A stretch of 50,154 nt of DNA from Aquificales bacterium (GTDB lineage: Bacteria > Aquificota > Aquificia > Aquificales > Aquificaceae): assembly GCA_027037055.1 (NCBI GenBank), contig JALWBR010000053.1, positions 1 through 50,154 on the forward strand. Direction: 5' to 3'. The stretch's first letter is position 1. The number at the start of each line of letters is the position of its first letter. Shown here in pieces: positions 1 through 8,369 of this stretch. The translations under genes and the position numbers were made by a program. The notes below the pieces were generated by a model, which was given only the letters and a program-made list of their open reading frames with translations, searched no databases and was not told the DNA's origin.

Positions 1-1303
<1,303 letters not shown>

Positions 1304-1339
1304 GATTTTTTAAATCACCCCAGTTTTTACCACCTTCCC

Positions 1340-1382
1340 CCTATTCAGTTGCCAATGAGCCTTGACCGAAACGCAATCTAAT
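1340..1382 (-). promoter_or_regulatory. 16S leader with boxA-like antitermination element
   Basis: The transcribed leader contains TAGATTGCGTTTCGG followed by GGCTCATTGGCAA (1361-1349) and TGAATAGG. The GGCTC-TTGGCAA core resembles the boxA RNA of Aquifex aeolicus bound by NusB-NusE, as I recall it (GGCUCCUUGGCA). Almost the same leader stands before the 23S gene at 50049-50087, so two independent rRNA transcripts share one element. A role in rRNA antitermination or processing is inferred. Confidence 0.7.
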
Positions 1383-1411
1383 AATATACACAAATAACCG
1401 CTGTGCGTCAA
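1383..1411 (-). promoter_or_regulatory. 16S rRNA promoter
   Basis: On the minus strand TTGACG (1411-1406) and TATATT (1388-1383) are separated by exactly 17 bp, a near-consensus sigma-70-type promoter. Transcription would start near 1376, about 73 nt before the mature 16S 5' end. The -35 box begins only 15 bp past the stop codon of the co-directional KamA-like gene. The same TATATT box and downstream leader recur before the 23S gene at 50020-50048. Confidence 0.85.
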
Positions 1412-1425
1412 GCTTTTCTTTGCTA

Positions 1426-2556
1426 TTAAACTACACTCTCACTGCCTATTTCCGCTTTGAAGCTGTCAACCTGTTCCGTATAATCATCAAACCACCGCGC
1501 TTCTGGGTTTCTTCTGAAGACGAGAAATTTACCCCTGTTCTCAGGCGATGCGGATCTGTGATAACGGAAGTATATATACTCTTCAGTTTTGCCCAGTATT
1601 TCTATCTTTCCCGTTTCGTGGGACATCACATACAGTACCCTTGCTCCTAAACCCGACATTCTTGATCTTACTTCTTCTACCAGATCAATTGTATCTTCTA
1701 TGTAAGTTGAGTAGGCTTCATTTCCTACGGTAGGTCTGCATTGGAATACATAGTACGGAGCTACACCGTTGAAGGATAACTCTTCAAGAAGATTGTGTAA
1801 AGTATCCGCATTATCATTTATACCTTTAAGGATAGGTGTTTGATTTGTCATAGGTGTGCCGGTTTTTAATACCAATTTTATGGCTTCCTTTGCCTCTTTT
1901 GTAAGCTCCCTCGGGTGGTTGAAATGATTCATAAGATAAAGTTTTTTGGTTGGTAAGTTGTTGAACCATTCAAATAGTTCAAGGATTTCTTGATCTTCCG
2001 TTATTCTGAAGGGATTAACCGCCAACATCTTTGAGCCTATCCGTACTATTCTCACATGGGGTATTTCCGCCATACTTTCCAGAATTTTGGCAAGTTTTTT
2101 TGTGGAGAGAATAAGCGGGTCTCCTCCTGTCAGAAGGACATTGTTTATTTCCGGATTTTCTTTTATGTAGTTTAAACCTTCCGTAATGTCCCTTGCAACT
2201 TCGTCATTATCGTTCATAAAAAGTCTTTTCCTGAAACAGAAACGGCAGTATATCCCGCATACATCCGTAACAAGTAGGAGGGCTGTATCGGGATATTTGT
2301 GTTCCAGACCGTGGACTTTTGTATATTTACTTTCATTGGATGCATCCAATTTACCCCACACCTTAAGTTCATCCATGGTGGGAATGACTATTTTTTTTAT
2401 GGGATCTTCGGGATCTTCCCAATTTATGAGGGAATTGTAATAATCGTTTGTACGGAAGGCAAATTTATCCGTAACTTCCCTAAGTCTTTCTCTTTCCTCT
2501 TGCGGAATCTGATTTACATGACCTATATCAATGATGTATTTTACACGCCTCTTCAT
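1426..2556 (-). CDS. KamA-family radical SAM protein (lysine 2,3-aminomutase-like)
   Basis: A 376-residue radical SAM enzyme of the aminomutase family. The 4Fe-4S cluster motif CGIYCRFC (C100, C104, C107) and the SAM-binding GGDPL at 144-148 are intact, and Lys317 in ETGKIEIL aligns with the PLP-binding lysine of lysine 2,3-aminomutase. The two aspartates that hold substrate lysine in the clostridial enzyme (Asp293, Asp330) are not conserved: the QCD position reads QCR (Arg274), and the second falls at V310/M311. The protein is therefore unlikely to be a standard lysine 2,3-aminomutase; a different amino acid or an EpmB-like role is possible. Start ATG 2556 follows a good GGAGGTG site. It is transcribed toward the 16S gene, whose -35 box lies 15 bp beyond its stop. 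Family is certain, substrate unknown. Confidence 0.85.
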   Translation of the reverse strand: MKRRVKYIIDIGHVNQIPQEERERLREVTDKFAFRTNDYYNSLINWEDPEDPIKKIVIPTMDELKVWGKLDASNESKYTKVHGLEHKYPDTALLLVTDVCGIYCRFCFRKRLFMNDNDEVARDITEGLNYIKENPEINNVLLTGGDPLILSTKKLAKILESMAEIPHVRIVRIGSKMLAVNPFRITEDQEILELFEWFNNLPTKKLYLMNHFNHPRELTKEAKEAIKLVLKTGTPMTNQTPILKGINDNADTLHNLLEELSFNGVAPYYVFQCRPTVGNEAYSTYIEDTIDLVEEVRSRMSGLGARVLYVMSHETGKIEILGKTEEYIYFRYHRSASPENRGKFLVFRRNPEARWFDDYTEQVDSFKAEIGSESVV

Positions 2557-2670
2557 CCTTACACCTCCTTTTGGGGCTTGTAAAATGATAACCTAAATTT
2601 GGGTGTGGGGTAGAAGAAAAGGAAAATTATTTGTTGAAGGGGATTTTTATGATGAATAACAAATAAAAAA

Positions 2671-2691
2671 AAGGGGGCAAAATGCCCCCTT
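2671..2691 (-). terminator. Rho-independent terminator after the repeat protein gene
   Basis: A perfect 9-bp inverted repeat (AAGGGGGCA / TGCCCCCTT, 3-nt loop) lies 20 bp past the stop of the 2712-3281 gene. On the minus strand it is followed by a T-rich run (about 2670-2661), the classical intrinsic terminator form. It is the only clear intrinsic terminator I found in the window, and it isolates the sigma-54-driven gene from kamA. Confidence 0.85.
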
Positions 2692-2711
2692 CCGGCTTTT
2701 CTTTTTGAGGA

Positions 2712-3281
2712 TTAATATACGTTGTTGTAGGCTGTCTGGTCGTTGGTTTGGGTTGTGGTTATGCTTGTGGCGGTGGCGAGATTACCGACCGCATTAAGAC
2801 CAAGGTTTGATGCGGACTGAGCACTGTTGACCGCGGCTACAGCATTAGCATTTTCCTGAGCCTCATTAATGAGCTGTACGGAAGCGTTGTTGTTGAACTG
2901 TTCATCATCAACATCATCTTCGGTGTAAACATACTGGTCGGTGTAATCTACATAGTTGTCAGCGTACTGATCATTGGTCTGGGTTGCGACTATGTCACCG
3001 CTTGTGGAGAGGTTACCCAAGAGGTTTACACCTGTGTTATCCGCGGACTGGGCGTTGTTGTTGACAACAACATTTTCAATATCCTGTTGTGCTTCGTTGG
3101 CAAGCTGGAGAGATCCGTTGTTGTTGAACTGTTCATCGTCAAGGTCCTCGTCGTTAATAATTATCTGAATACCCTTAGCGCTGACCTCTTCCAGCTCTTC
3201 CTCTGAAAGAACTTCTCCGGATACAGCAGGTATGCTCAAAGCTCCCGCCAACAGGGTTGAAAGTAAAATATGCTTCTTCAT
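2712..3281 (-). CDS. Secreted Asn/Gln-rich two-repeat protein, functional-amyloid-like
   Basis: A 189-residue exported protein with a Sec signal peptide (residues 1-22, MKKHILLSTLLAGALSIPAV). Then comes an acidic stretch, LSEEELEEVSAKG, which resembles leader segments of other exported small proteins. The rest is two imperfect copies of a roughly 60-residue unit (about 47-106 and 126-187). Each starts DDEQFNNN, continues QL-NEAQ, N-AQSA-N-G-N--GNL, and ends TQTND. The N-x-A/Q and GxN--G pattern is reminiscent of Fap (FapB/FapC) and curlin amyloid repeats, but I cannot assign it to either family. There are no cysteines and very few positive charges after the signal peptide. It has its own sigma-54 promoter and its own terminator, so it is a single-gene transcription unit. 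Start ATG 3281 has a strong GGAGGAGG site. Function unknown; a surface fibre or biofilm component is a hypothesis. Confidence 0.75.
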   Translation of the reverse strand: MKKHILLSTLLAGALSIPAVSGEVLSEEELEEVSAKGIQIIINDEDLDDEQFNNNGSLQLANEAQQDIENVVVNNNAQSADNTGVNLLGNLSTSGDIVATQTNDQYADNYVDYTDQYVYTEDDVDDEQFNNNASVQLINEAQENANAVAAVNSAQSASNLGLNAVGNLATATSITTTQTNDQTAYNNVY

Positions 3282-3322
3282 GATTCTACCTCCTCCATTA
3301 GATTTTGGTCATATTATAAGTA

Positions 3323-3337
3323 GCAATAAGTGTGCCA
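3323..3337 (-). promoter_or_regulatory. Sigma-54 (RpoN) -24/-12 promoter
   Basis: The minus strand reads TGGCACACTTATTGC, an exact match to the sigma-54 core TGGCAC-N5-TTGC with both invariant GG and GC dinucleotides correctly spaced. Transcription would start about 12 nt downstream, near 3311, leaving a roughly 30-nt leader with a GGAGGAGG ribosome site before the ATG at 3281. The next gene in that direction is the secreted repeat protein. Confidence 0.85.
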
Positions 3338-3392
3338 TAGTCGTAAGTTCTTGACAACAGGGAATATTAGGATTTTCTAATATGCACTTTTT

Positions 3393-3494
3393 TGTCAAAT
3401 ATTTTTACACTTTTTGGAGGTGTTATATAAGTCTTTGATAAAGCGTGTAAATCGTTATGTAAAATTCTTTTACAGCATGTAAAAATGGTTTACA
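3393..3494. promoter_or_regulatory. Three 17-bp palindromes, likely enhancer sites of an NtrC-class activator
   Basis: Two perfect palindromes TGTAAA-N5-TTTACA lie at 3458-3474 and 3478-3494, centres 20 bp apart (two helical turns). A third copy with one mismatch (TGTCAA-N5-TTTACA) is at 3393-3409. Relative to the predicted sigma-54 start near 3311 they sit at about -82 to -183, the usual enhancer range. The 6-5-6 layout equals that of NtrC sites, though the bases differ. The leftmost-numbered block also contains an inverted repeat ATATTAG-N6-CTAATAT at 3364-3383. The last palindrome overlaps the end of ktrA. The cognate activator is not in the window. Confidence 0.7.
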
Positions 3495-4137
3495 TTGCAA
3501 CTTCTTCAACTATATCTTCGTTACCGAGGATGAGGAGAATATCATCCTCCTTTATTACCTCTTCACCGTGAGGATTTACTATAACCCTGTCGCCCCTTTT
3601 TATAGCTAACACATTTATTCCGTATTTCCTTCTCAAGTCAAGCTCCCTAAGGGTTTTGTCTGTAAAACTTTGCTTGGGTTTTATTTCAAAGATGCTGTAG
3701 CCGGGTGCAAAGGATACTTCTTCTATTATTCCCGAGACTATAAGCGATCTTGCAAGTTTTACCGCTATTTCCTTTTCTGGATATACTATTTTGCTTACAC
3801 CGAGCTTTTCAAGTACCTTACCGTGAAGGTGATTTATTGCTTTTGCAATAATTTCTTTTACTCCGTTACTCATAAGAATAACTATGGTAAGTATGCTTGC
3901 CTCTATATTTGCACCTATACTGACTATAACCGTATCCGCTGTAAAAATACCCGACTCCTCAAGGGCTTTTTCGTCCGTAACATCTGCCACAAAGGCTTTC
4001 GTTACAAGATCACTTATGGCTTTTACCTTGTCTTCATTTCTGTCAATTGCTATAACATCCGCCCCGGATTTTGCCAATGTTTCCGCCACATGGAAACCAA
4101 ACCTTCCTAAGCCTATAACACCGAAGGTTTTCCTCAT
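3490..4137 (-). CDS. ktrA: Potassium uptake regulatory subunit KtrA/TrkA
   Basis: A 215-residue cytoplasmic gating subunit for a Ktr/Trk potassium channel. Residues 1-135 form an RCK_N Rossmann domain: GLGRFG at 8-13 is the dinucleotide loop and the acidic end of the second strand is AIDRNE. Residues 140-215 form an RCK_C domain. Length and two-domain layout fit KtrA (about 220 aa) rather than the duplicated TrkA. The ATG overlaps the stop of the TrkH-like gene by 4 bp (ATGA), so the two are translationally coupled and surely partners. Its last codons overlap a palindrome that belongs to the next gene's regulatory region. Confidence 0.9.
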   Translation of the reverse strand: MRKTFGVIGLGRFGFHVAETLAKSGADVIAIDRNEDKVKAISDLVTKAFVADVTDEKALEESGIFTADTVIVSIGANIEASILTIVILMSNGVKEIIAKAINHLHGKVLEKLGVSKIVYPEKEIAVKLARSLIVSGIIEEVSFAPGYSIFEIKPKQSFTDKTLRELDLRRKYGINVLAIKRGDRVIVNPHGEEVIKEDDILLILGNEDIVEEVAM

Positions 4138-5465
4138 ACCAAAATCTTTGCCTCAGTATATTTTATATGCATTTCCCTTTCCCTTGGAGATATTGCCATC
4201 ATAAAACTGAGTATCCCCACCCTTCCTACTATCATTGTGGTTATAATCATAAGCTTTGAAAGGGGAGAGAAATCTGCGGAAAGGCTTTCACCTCCCGAAG
4301 AACCTACTGACAGCCCTACGGTTGAGAAGGCGGAGACCACCTCAAAAAGTATATAGAGCAGATACCTTCCTTCCGTTATTCCTATCAAAGTATTTATTAT
4401 TACTATATAGAACAAAGAAAGGGTTATTATAACCATTGATTTATAAATGGTACTTTCTGGAATCCTTCTGAAGAATATAACTGGATGCTTCCTTCCGCCT
4501 ATATAGGATATAACCGAGTACACTATCACTGCAAAGGTTGTTGTCTTTATCCCGCCTCCTGTACCTCCGGGTGATGCTCCTATGAACATAAGGGCTAAGA
4601 TTATAAAAAGGGTTGCCTCCGAAAGTATACTCAGATCTATGGTTGAAAAACCCGCTGTTCTTGAATATACGGACAAAGAAAGGGCTGTGAAAAGCTTATC
4701 CCAGAAACTCCAGTCCTCCGCCTTTACGGGATTTATATATTCCGTAATCAATATGAAAAATGCACCCGTTAACCACAGGAATATGTTTGTATAAAGCACA
4801 AGCTTCGTATGTACTGAGAGTGCATTTATCTTTCTCTTTAAATAGAACCACACATCGTTTATAACAAAAAATCCCAAGCCTCCGAGTATAACGAGCAGGA
4901 AGGTTATAAGGTTTATGTAGATATCTCCGTGGAATTCTTTGAAACTTTCTGGAAATATGGAAAATCCCGCATTATTGAAAGAGGAAATGCTGTGAAAGAT
5001 GGCATATATTATCGCTTCACTCAAAGGGTACATATTTAAGAAGGGTATAAGAAAAAGAAAGAAGCCCACTATCTCTACGGAGAATACGAATATAACCGTT
5101 CTCCTTAGGAATCTTATGAGACCATACAGCCCCGGGTAGTTTAAGGCTTCGGATAATATCATCCTCTCTTTCAGTCCTATCTTTTTACCCACGGAAATCA
5201 TAAAGAAGGTGGCAAGGGTCATGTAGCCGAGACCCCCTATCTGTATTAGCATCAATATTATCAATTGTCCTGTTAGGGAGAAGGATTCCCTTATATTTAC
5301 CACATTGAGTCCCGTTACTGTAACCGCGGATGTTGCTGTGAAAAGTATATCTATAAAACTTAGATCGGTTGTTCTTGAAAAGGGAAGATAAAGGAGGAGG
5401 GTGCCGACCCCTATGAGGGTAAGATAAGAGAGGAAAACTATTCTTTGGGGGCTAAAAAGTTCCAT
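4134..5465 (-). CDS. ktrB: Potassium-translocating subunit, TrkH/KtrB family
   Basis: A 443-residue integral membrane protein, KtrB-sized, with the four M1-P-M2 repeats of the SKT family. The selectivity-filter glycines lie in [19 protein letters not shown] and STVGLS. It imports K+ (possibly with Na+) across the cytoplasmic membrane with the KtrA-type subunit encoded just downstream. The start ATG at 5465 overlaps the end of the chemoreceptor gene by 14 bp, so K+ uptake lies in the same operon as the ODP-chemoreceptor pair. The carboxy end is basic and cytoplasmic. Confidence 0.9.
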   Translation of the reverse strand: MELFSPQRIVFLSYLTLIGVGTLLLYLPFSRTTDLSFIDILFTATSAVTVTGLNVVNIRESFSLTGQLIILMLIQIGGLGYMTLATFFMISVGKKIGLKERMILSEALNYPGLYGLIRFLRRTVIFVFSVEIVGFFLFLIPFLNMYPLSEAIIYAIFHSISSFNNAGFSIFPESFKEFHGDIYINLITFLLVILGGLGFFVINDVWFYLKRKINALSVHTKLVLYTNIFLWLTGAFFILITEYINPVKAEDWSFWDKLFTALSLSVYSRTAGFSTIDLSILSEATLFIILALMFIGASPGGTGGGIKTTTFAVIVYSVISYIGGRKHPVIFFRRIPESTIYKSMVIITLSLFYIVIINTLIGITEGRYLLYILFEVVSAFSTVGLSVGSSGGESLSADFSPLSKLMIITTMIVGRVGILSFMMAISPREREMHIKYTEAKILV

Positions 5466-6330
5466 TAAGGTTCTTTTCTACGCCGAGCAATGCCTGTGAT
5501 ACATTTTTTGCTTCCTTTAGGTCATCAAGTAAGGATTTTACATTGCTTTTGATATCTTCAACCATCTTGCTTTGCTGTTCAGCATTTACCGTAATTGTAT
5601 TTAAAGCACCGCTTATATCCTTTACCGATTTGTTAAGATTGTCAAAGTAACTGCGCATTTCCTTTACATCCTCTACGAGGGAGTCAAAGGCTTCCTTTAT
5701 AACCTCCATTTCATCCACCATTGATTCTACCGATTTCATAAGATAGTCCATCACCTCACCTATGCTTTTTGCAAGTTCATCAGTCTTTTGGGATAAACTC
5801 CTTATCTCTTCCGCAACAACCGCAAAGCCTCTTCCCACCTCACCCACTCTCGCTGCTTCTATGGATGCATTCAAGGACAGTATTCCCGTCTGTTCCGCTA
5901 TACCCGTTATCTGTACAACAACATCAAGCACCCTTTTCGCCGCTTCCTTCAAATCTATCATCCTTTTTATAGCCTTATTAACGGATTCATACTTTTCATT
6001 TATTGCCTCAACCTTCTTTGCTATCCTTTCATCCTCTTCTTTGGCTTCTTCAGCTGTTTTGTTAACAGTTTCATTTATCGCGGTTATGTTGTTTACTATA
6101 TCCTTAAGGGACTCCGCGAAGGCATCCATTGCTTGGTTTGTTCTGTAAGTAATTTCCTCCATATCTTCAACATTTTTTACCCAGAGCTTCACCGCATTTT
6201 TAAGTAGTTGTCTTATTACTATGGAATGGTGTATGTGGGGAGTTATGTTCTTAGTTACCGAGAAAAAGAAATCCCTCTCATAACCCTCTTGGGTTTTCTC
6301 ACCCGTTTTTTTCTGCGAAAATATGCCCAT
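5452..6330 (-). CDS. Soluble methyl-accepting chemotaxis protein
   Basis: A 292-residue chemoreceptor signalling protein with no membrane segment. The conserved MCP hairpin tip lies at about 143-176 ([24 protein letters not shown]), flanked by long coiled-coil arms, so it should bind CheA/CheW in the cytoplasm. The first 60 residues are not a recognised sensor domain and contain a His cluster (PHIHHS, H32, H34, H35). The gene is 11 bp after the diiron MBL-fold gene. That pairing matches the ODP-MCP pair of Treponema denticola, where ODP senses oxygen and iron for a cytosolic receptor. CheA/CheW are not in the window, but flagellar regulators are. Start ATG 6330 has a GGAGAGG site. Confidence 0.88.
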   Translation of the reverse strand: MGIFSQKKTGEKTQEGYERDFFFSVTKNITPHIHHSIVIRQLLKNAVKLWVKNVEDMEEITYRTNQAMDAFAESLKDIVNNITAINETVNKTAEEAKEEDERIAKKVEAINEKYESVNKAIKRMIDLKEAAKRVLDVVVQITGIAEQTGILSLNASIEAARVGEVGRGFAVVAEEIRSLSQKTDELAKSIGEVMDYLMKSVESMVDEMEVIKEAFDSLVEDVKEMRSYFDNLNKSVKDISGALNTITVNAEQQSKMVEDIKSNVKSLLDDLKEAKNVSQALLGVEKNLNGTF

Positions 6331-6341
6331 GGGAACCTCTC

Positions 6342-7115
6342 CTATCCGTAAATTTCTTCAAGCACATCAACACCGCATTTCAGATTTGCTATCCAATTTA
6401 GAAATCTATGAACATCCTGACCCTTAAATATAGCACCGTGTTGGGGAGCTATCATTGATATCTCGTATTTACTAACCTTCTCAACCCATTTCCTGCATAC
6501 TTGTGTTCCCTTCATATACCTCCTATGAAAGCCCTCCATTAATTTTAAATGATCGTCAAAATTGTTAACAATTAAATATCTGCTGCCTTTTGGAAAGACA
6601 GCAGCACCTATGTCTCCTGAGAACAATATCTTTGATCTGCTGTCATAGGCGGAGAAGTTGCCCACCGAGTGGAGATAGTGGGCGGGAATAAGATCTATAA
6701 AATCACCTGTGGGCAGATCTATCCTGTCACCCTTGTCTTCAATGGGATGAATTCTTGATGAATCTATAACACCGAAGTGGGGAAGGAATCTTGTCCACAG
6801 TTTTGAAATATAGACAGTGGCAGGAGTAACCGAGAGCCACAGGGCAACTCCTGAAGAAACATCTGGATCCTGGTGGGAGAAGAAGATATATTTTACCTGG
6901 TCAAGGTCAATGTACCTTGCAACATTTGCTACCACTCTTGAGAATGCATAGACACCCCCCGGATCAAGTAATACACCAACACCATCGTTAATAATGAGAT
7001 ATTGGTTAACCTGCACCATACCTTCATCTTCTTCCTCCTCCCACCCGAGCCATATAAACTTATGTTCACCGTCATCATAAAGCACCTTACCCTTTATAAG
7101 CTCGTCCTTACTCAT
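6342..7115 (-). CDS. ODP-like oxygen/iron-sensing diiron protein (flavodiiron-related MBL fold)
   Basis: A 257-residue metallo-beta-lactamase-fold protein of the flavodiiron type without the flavodoxin domain (flavodiiron proteins have about 400 residues). Probable diiron ligands are H81, D83 and D85 in HQDPD, then H149, D168 in FSGD and H226 in PQHG. D83 replaces the usual glutamate, and the residue after D85 is Val instead of His. Short proteins of this kind (ODP) bind oxygen at a diiron site and signal to a soluble chemoreceptor; the next gene, 11 bp away, is exactly such a receptor. It is first of the operon ODP-MCP-trkH-ktrA. Start ATG 7115 follows GGAGGTG. A simple MBL hydrolase is less likely given the partner gene. 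Confidence 0.85.
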   Translation of the reverse strand: MSKDELIKGKVLYDDGEHKFIWLGWEEEEDEGMVQVNQYLIINDGVGVLLDPGGVYAFSRVVANVARYIDLDQVKYIFFSHQDPDVSSGVALWLSVTPATVYISKLWTRFLPHFGVIDSSRIHPIEDKGDRIDLPTGDFIDLIPAHYLHSVGNFSAYDSRSKILFSGDIGAAVFPKGSRYLIVNNFDDHLKLMEGFHRRYMKGTQVCRKWVEKVSKYEISMIAPQHGAIFKGQDVHRFLNWIANLKCGVDVLEEIYG

Positions 7116-7148
7116 GGGAACACCTCCAAATAAATAGGGTTGTTATCC

Positions 7149-7173
7149 ACCCCCAATGGGTAGCATTTATGTA
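7149..7173 (-). promoter_or_regulatory. CsoR-like G-tract pseudo-palindrome upstream of the ODP gene
   Basis: The minus strand carries TACCCATTGGGGGT (7162-7149), matching the merT operator TACCCATAGGGGGT (49834-49821) at 13 of 14 positions. A possible -10 box TACATA (7173-7168) precedes it, which would put the site just after the transcription start, the same arrangement as at merT. The -35 box is poor. A shared metal-responsive repressor is inferred. Confidence 0.4.
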
Positions 7174-7193
7174 AAAAACCATCATTTTTTGAA

Positions 7194-8360
7194 TTAATTT
7201 AGTAATATTTTATCGGTTTTCACTATAAGTTTTGCAATCCAAGGGAATATTATGGAGGATAAAGTGGCACAAAGGAGAAGGGAAGCCCTGAGATCGTCAC
7301 CTATTAAACCCGTTGAAAAGGCAATTTCACTTCCTACTATAAGCAATGTGAAGGGGAAGGATAGGGACAAGGTAACAAGGACACTTTTGGCTAAATCAAT
7401 GTTTAGAATCTTTAAATAAGGAAGTGCTACAAATCTTACAAGTATAAGCATTACTGTAAATAGAATACCGTATCCTATGGTTTCTTTTTTAAGAAATATT
7501 TCAATATCCGTATCCATACCGAAAGTTATGAAAAATATGGGTATGAGGAATCCGTATCCGAAGGCACTTAGCTTTTCAACGAGATTTTCCTTCTTCCTGA
7601 GAAAGTATGACATAAGAATGCCACCTATGAAGGCTCCGAGGATGGACTCCGTCCCCACATACCTTGTTATGAGGGCAAGACTGAACATAAGTACCAAGCT
7701 TATCCTTATTCCCATCGCTGTGGGATCTTTTTCATACATGAGCTTCTGAAAAACTTCGGGAAACCACCACACGAGGAGTTTGAGAAGGTTGAATAATATA
7801 AAGAGGGATATGAAAAGGAACAGGATTTTTGTGAAGCTCATAATTCCTTCCATGTTAAATCCGTAAACGCCGTATATATCAATGAAGGTCAGTATAAGTA
7901 AGCTCCATATCTCACCTATACCCCCTATTATTATGATGTTTTTACCCACATCCGTATTAGTAAGATTGAGTTCCTTTATTAGGGAAAAGGCTAAACCTAT
8001 GGCTATAACGGATAGGAGGGTACCTATTATTGCGGGCTTTCCCATATAATAAAGCAAGCTTGTGGATATGAGGGTTATAAGGGGAGGGTATATAAAATAA
8101 AAAAGCAGTTTGCGGGAAGGCAACTTTTCAATAAGGTTGAAATCCGCTTCTAAACCTGCTAAAAACATGAGAAGCAAAAATCCGAATTCGGAAAGGAAAT
8201 CAACAATATAAAACTCCGATCCCTTATAACCTAAGGCGTTACCTATTAATAAGCCGTAACCTATCTCCGCTATTGCAACGGGTACATGGAATAATCTTGC
8301 CAGTATGGGCGACAATAAGGCACCCGCTATTATTAGGAGTATTACAAGGGTTTCATCCAT
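7194..8360 (-). CDS. CPA2-family monovalent cation/proton antiporter (Kef/NapA type)
   Basis: A 388-residue inner-membrane protein made almost entirely of hydrophobic helices, about 12 membrane segments, typical of CPA2 exchangers (Pfam Na_H_Exchanger). It would exchange K+ or Na+ for protons. It lacks the C-terminal nucleotide-binding RCK domain of KefB/KefC. That domain is instead supplied by the separate gene ending 9 bp upstream (8370-9698), which suggests a two-subunit antiporter. A TGAGGT ribosome site precedes ATG 8360. Together with the downstream TrkH/KtrA it forms a K+/Na+ homeostasis neighbourhood. Ion specificity cannot be read from the sequence. Confidence 0.85.
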   Translation of the reverse strand: MDETLVILLIIAGALLSPILARLFHVPVAIAEIGYGLLIGNALGYKGSEFYIVDFLSEFGFLLLMFLAGLEADFNLIEKLPSRKLLFYFIYPPLITLISTSLLYYMGKPAIIGTLLSVIAIGLAFSLIKELNLTNTDVGKNIIIIGGIGEIWSLLILTFIDIYGVYGFNMEGIMSFTKILFLFISLFILFNLLKLLVWWFPEVFQKLMYEKDPTAMGIRISLVLMFSLALITRYVGTESILGAFIGGILMSYFLRKKENLVEKLSAFGYGFLIPIFFITFGMDTDIEIFLKKETIGYGILFTVMLILVRFVALPYLKILNIDLAKSVLVTLSLSFPFTLLIVGSEIAFSTGLIGDDLRASLLLCATLSSIIFPWIAKLIVKTDKILLN

Positions 8361-8369
8361 CGGTTTACC

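Noticed and set aside
3351-3398. TTGACA boxes in the region upstream of the secreted repeat protein
   Set aside because: Neither strand has a -10 box 16-18 bp away; they look like parts of palindromes near the sigma-54 promoter.
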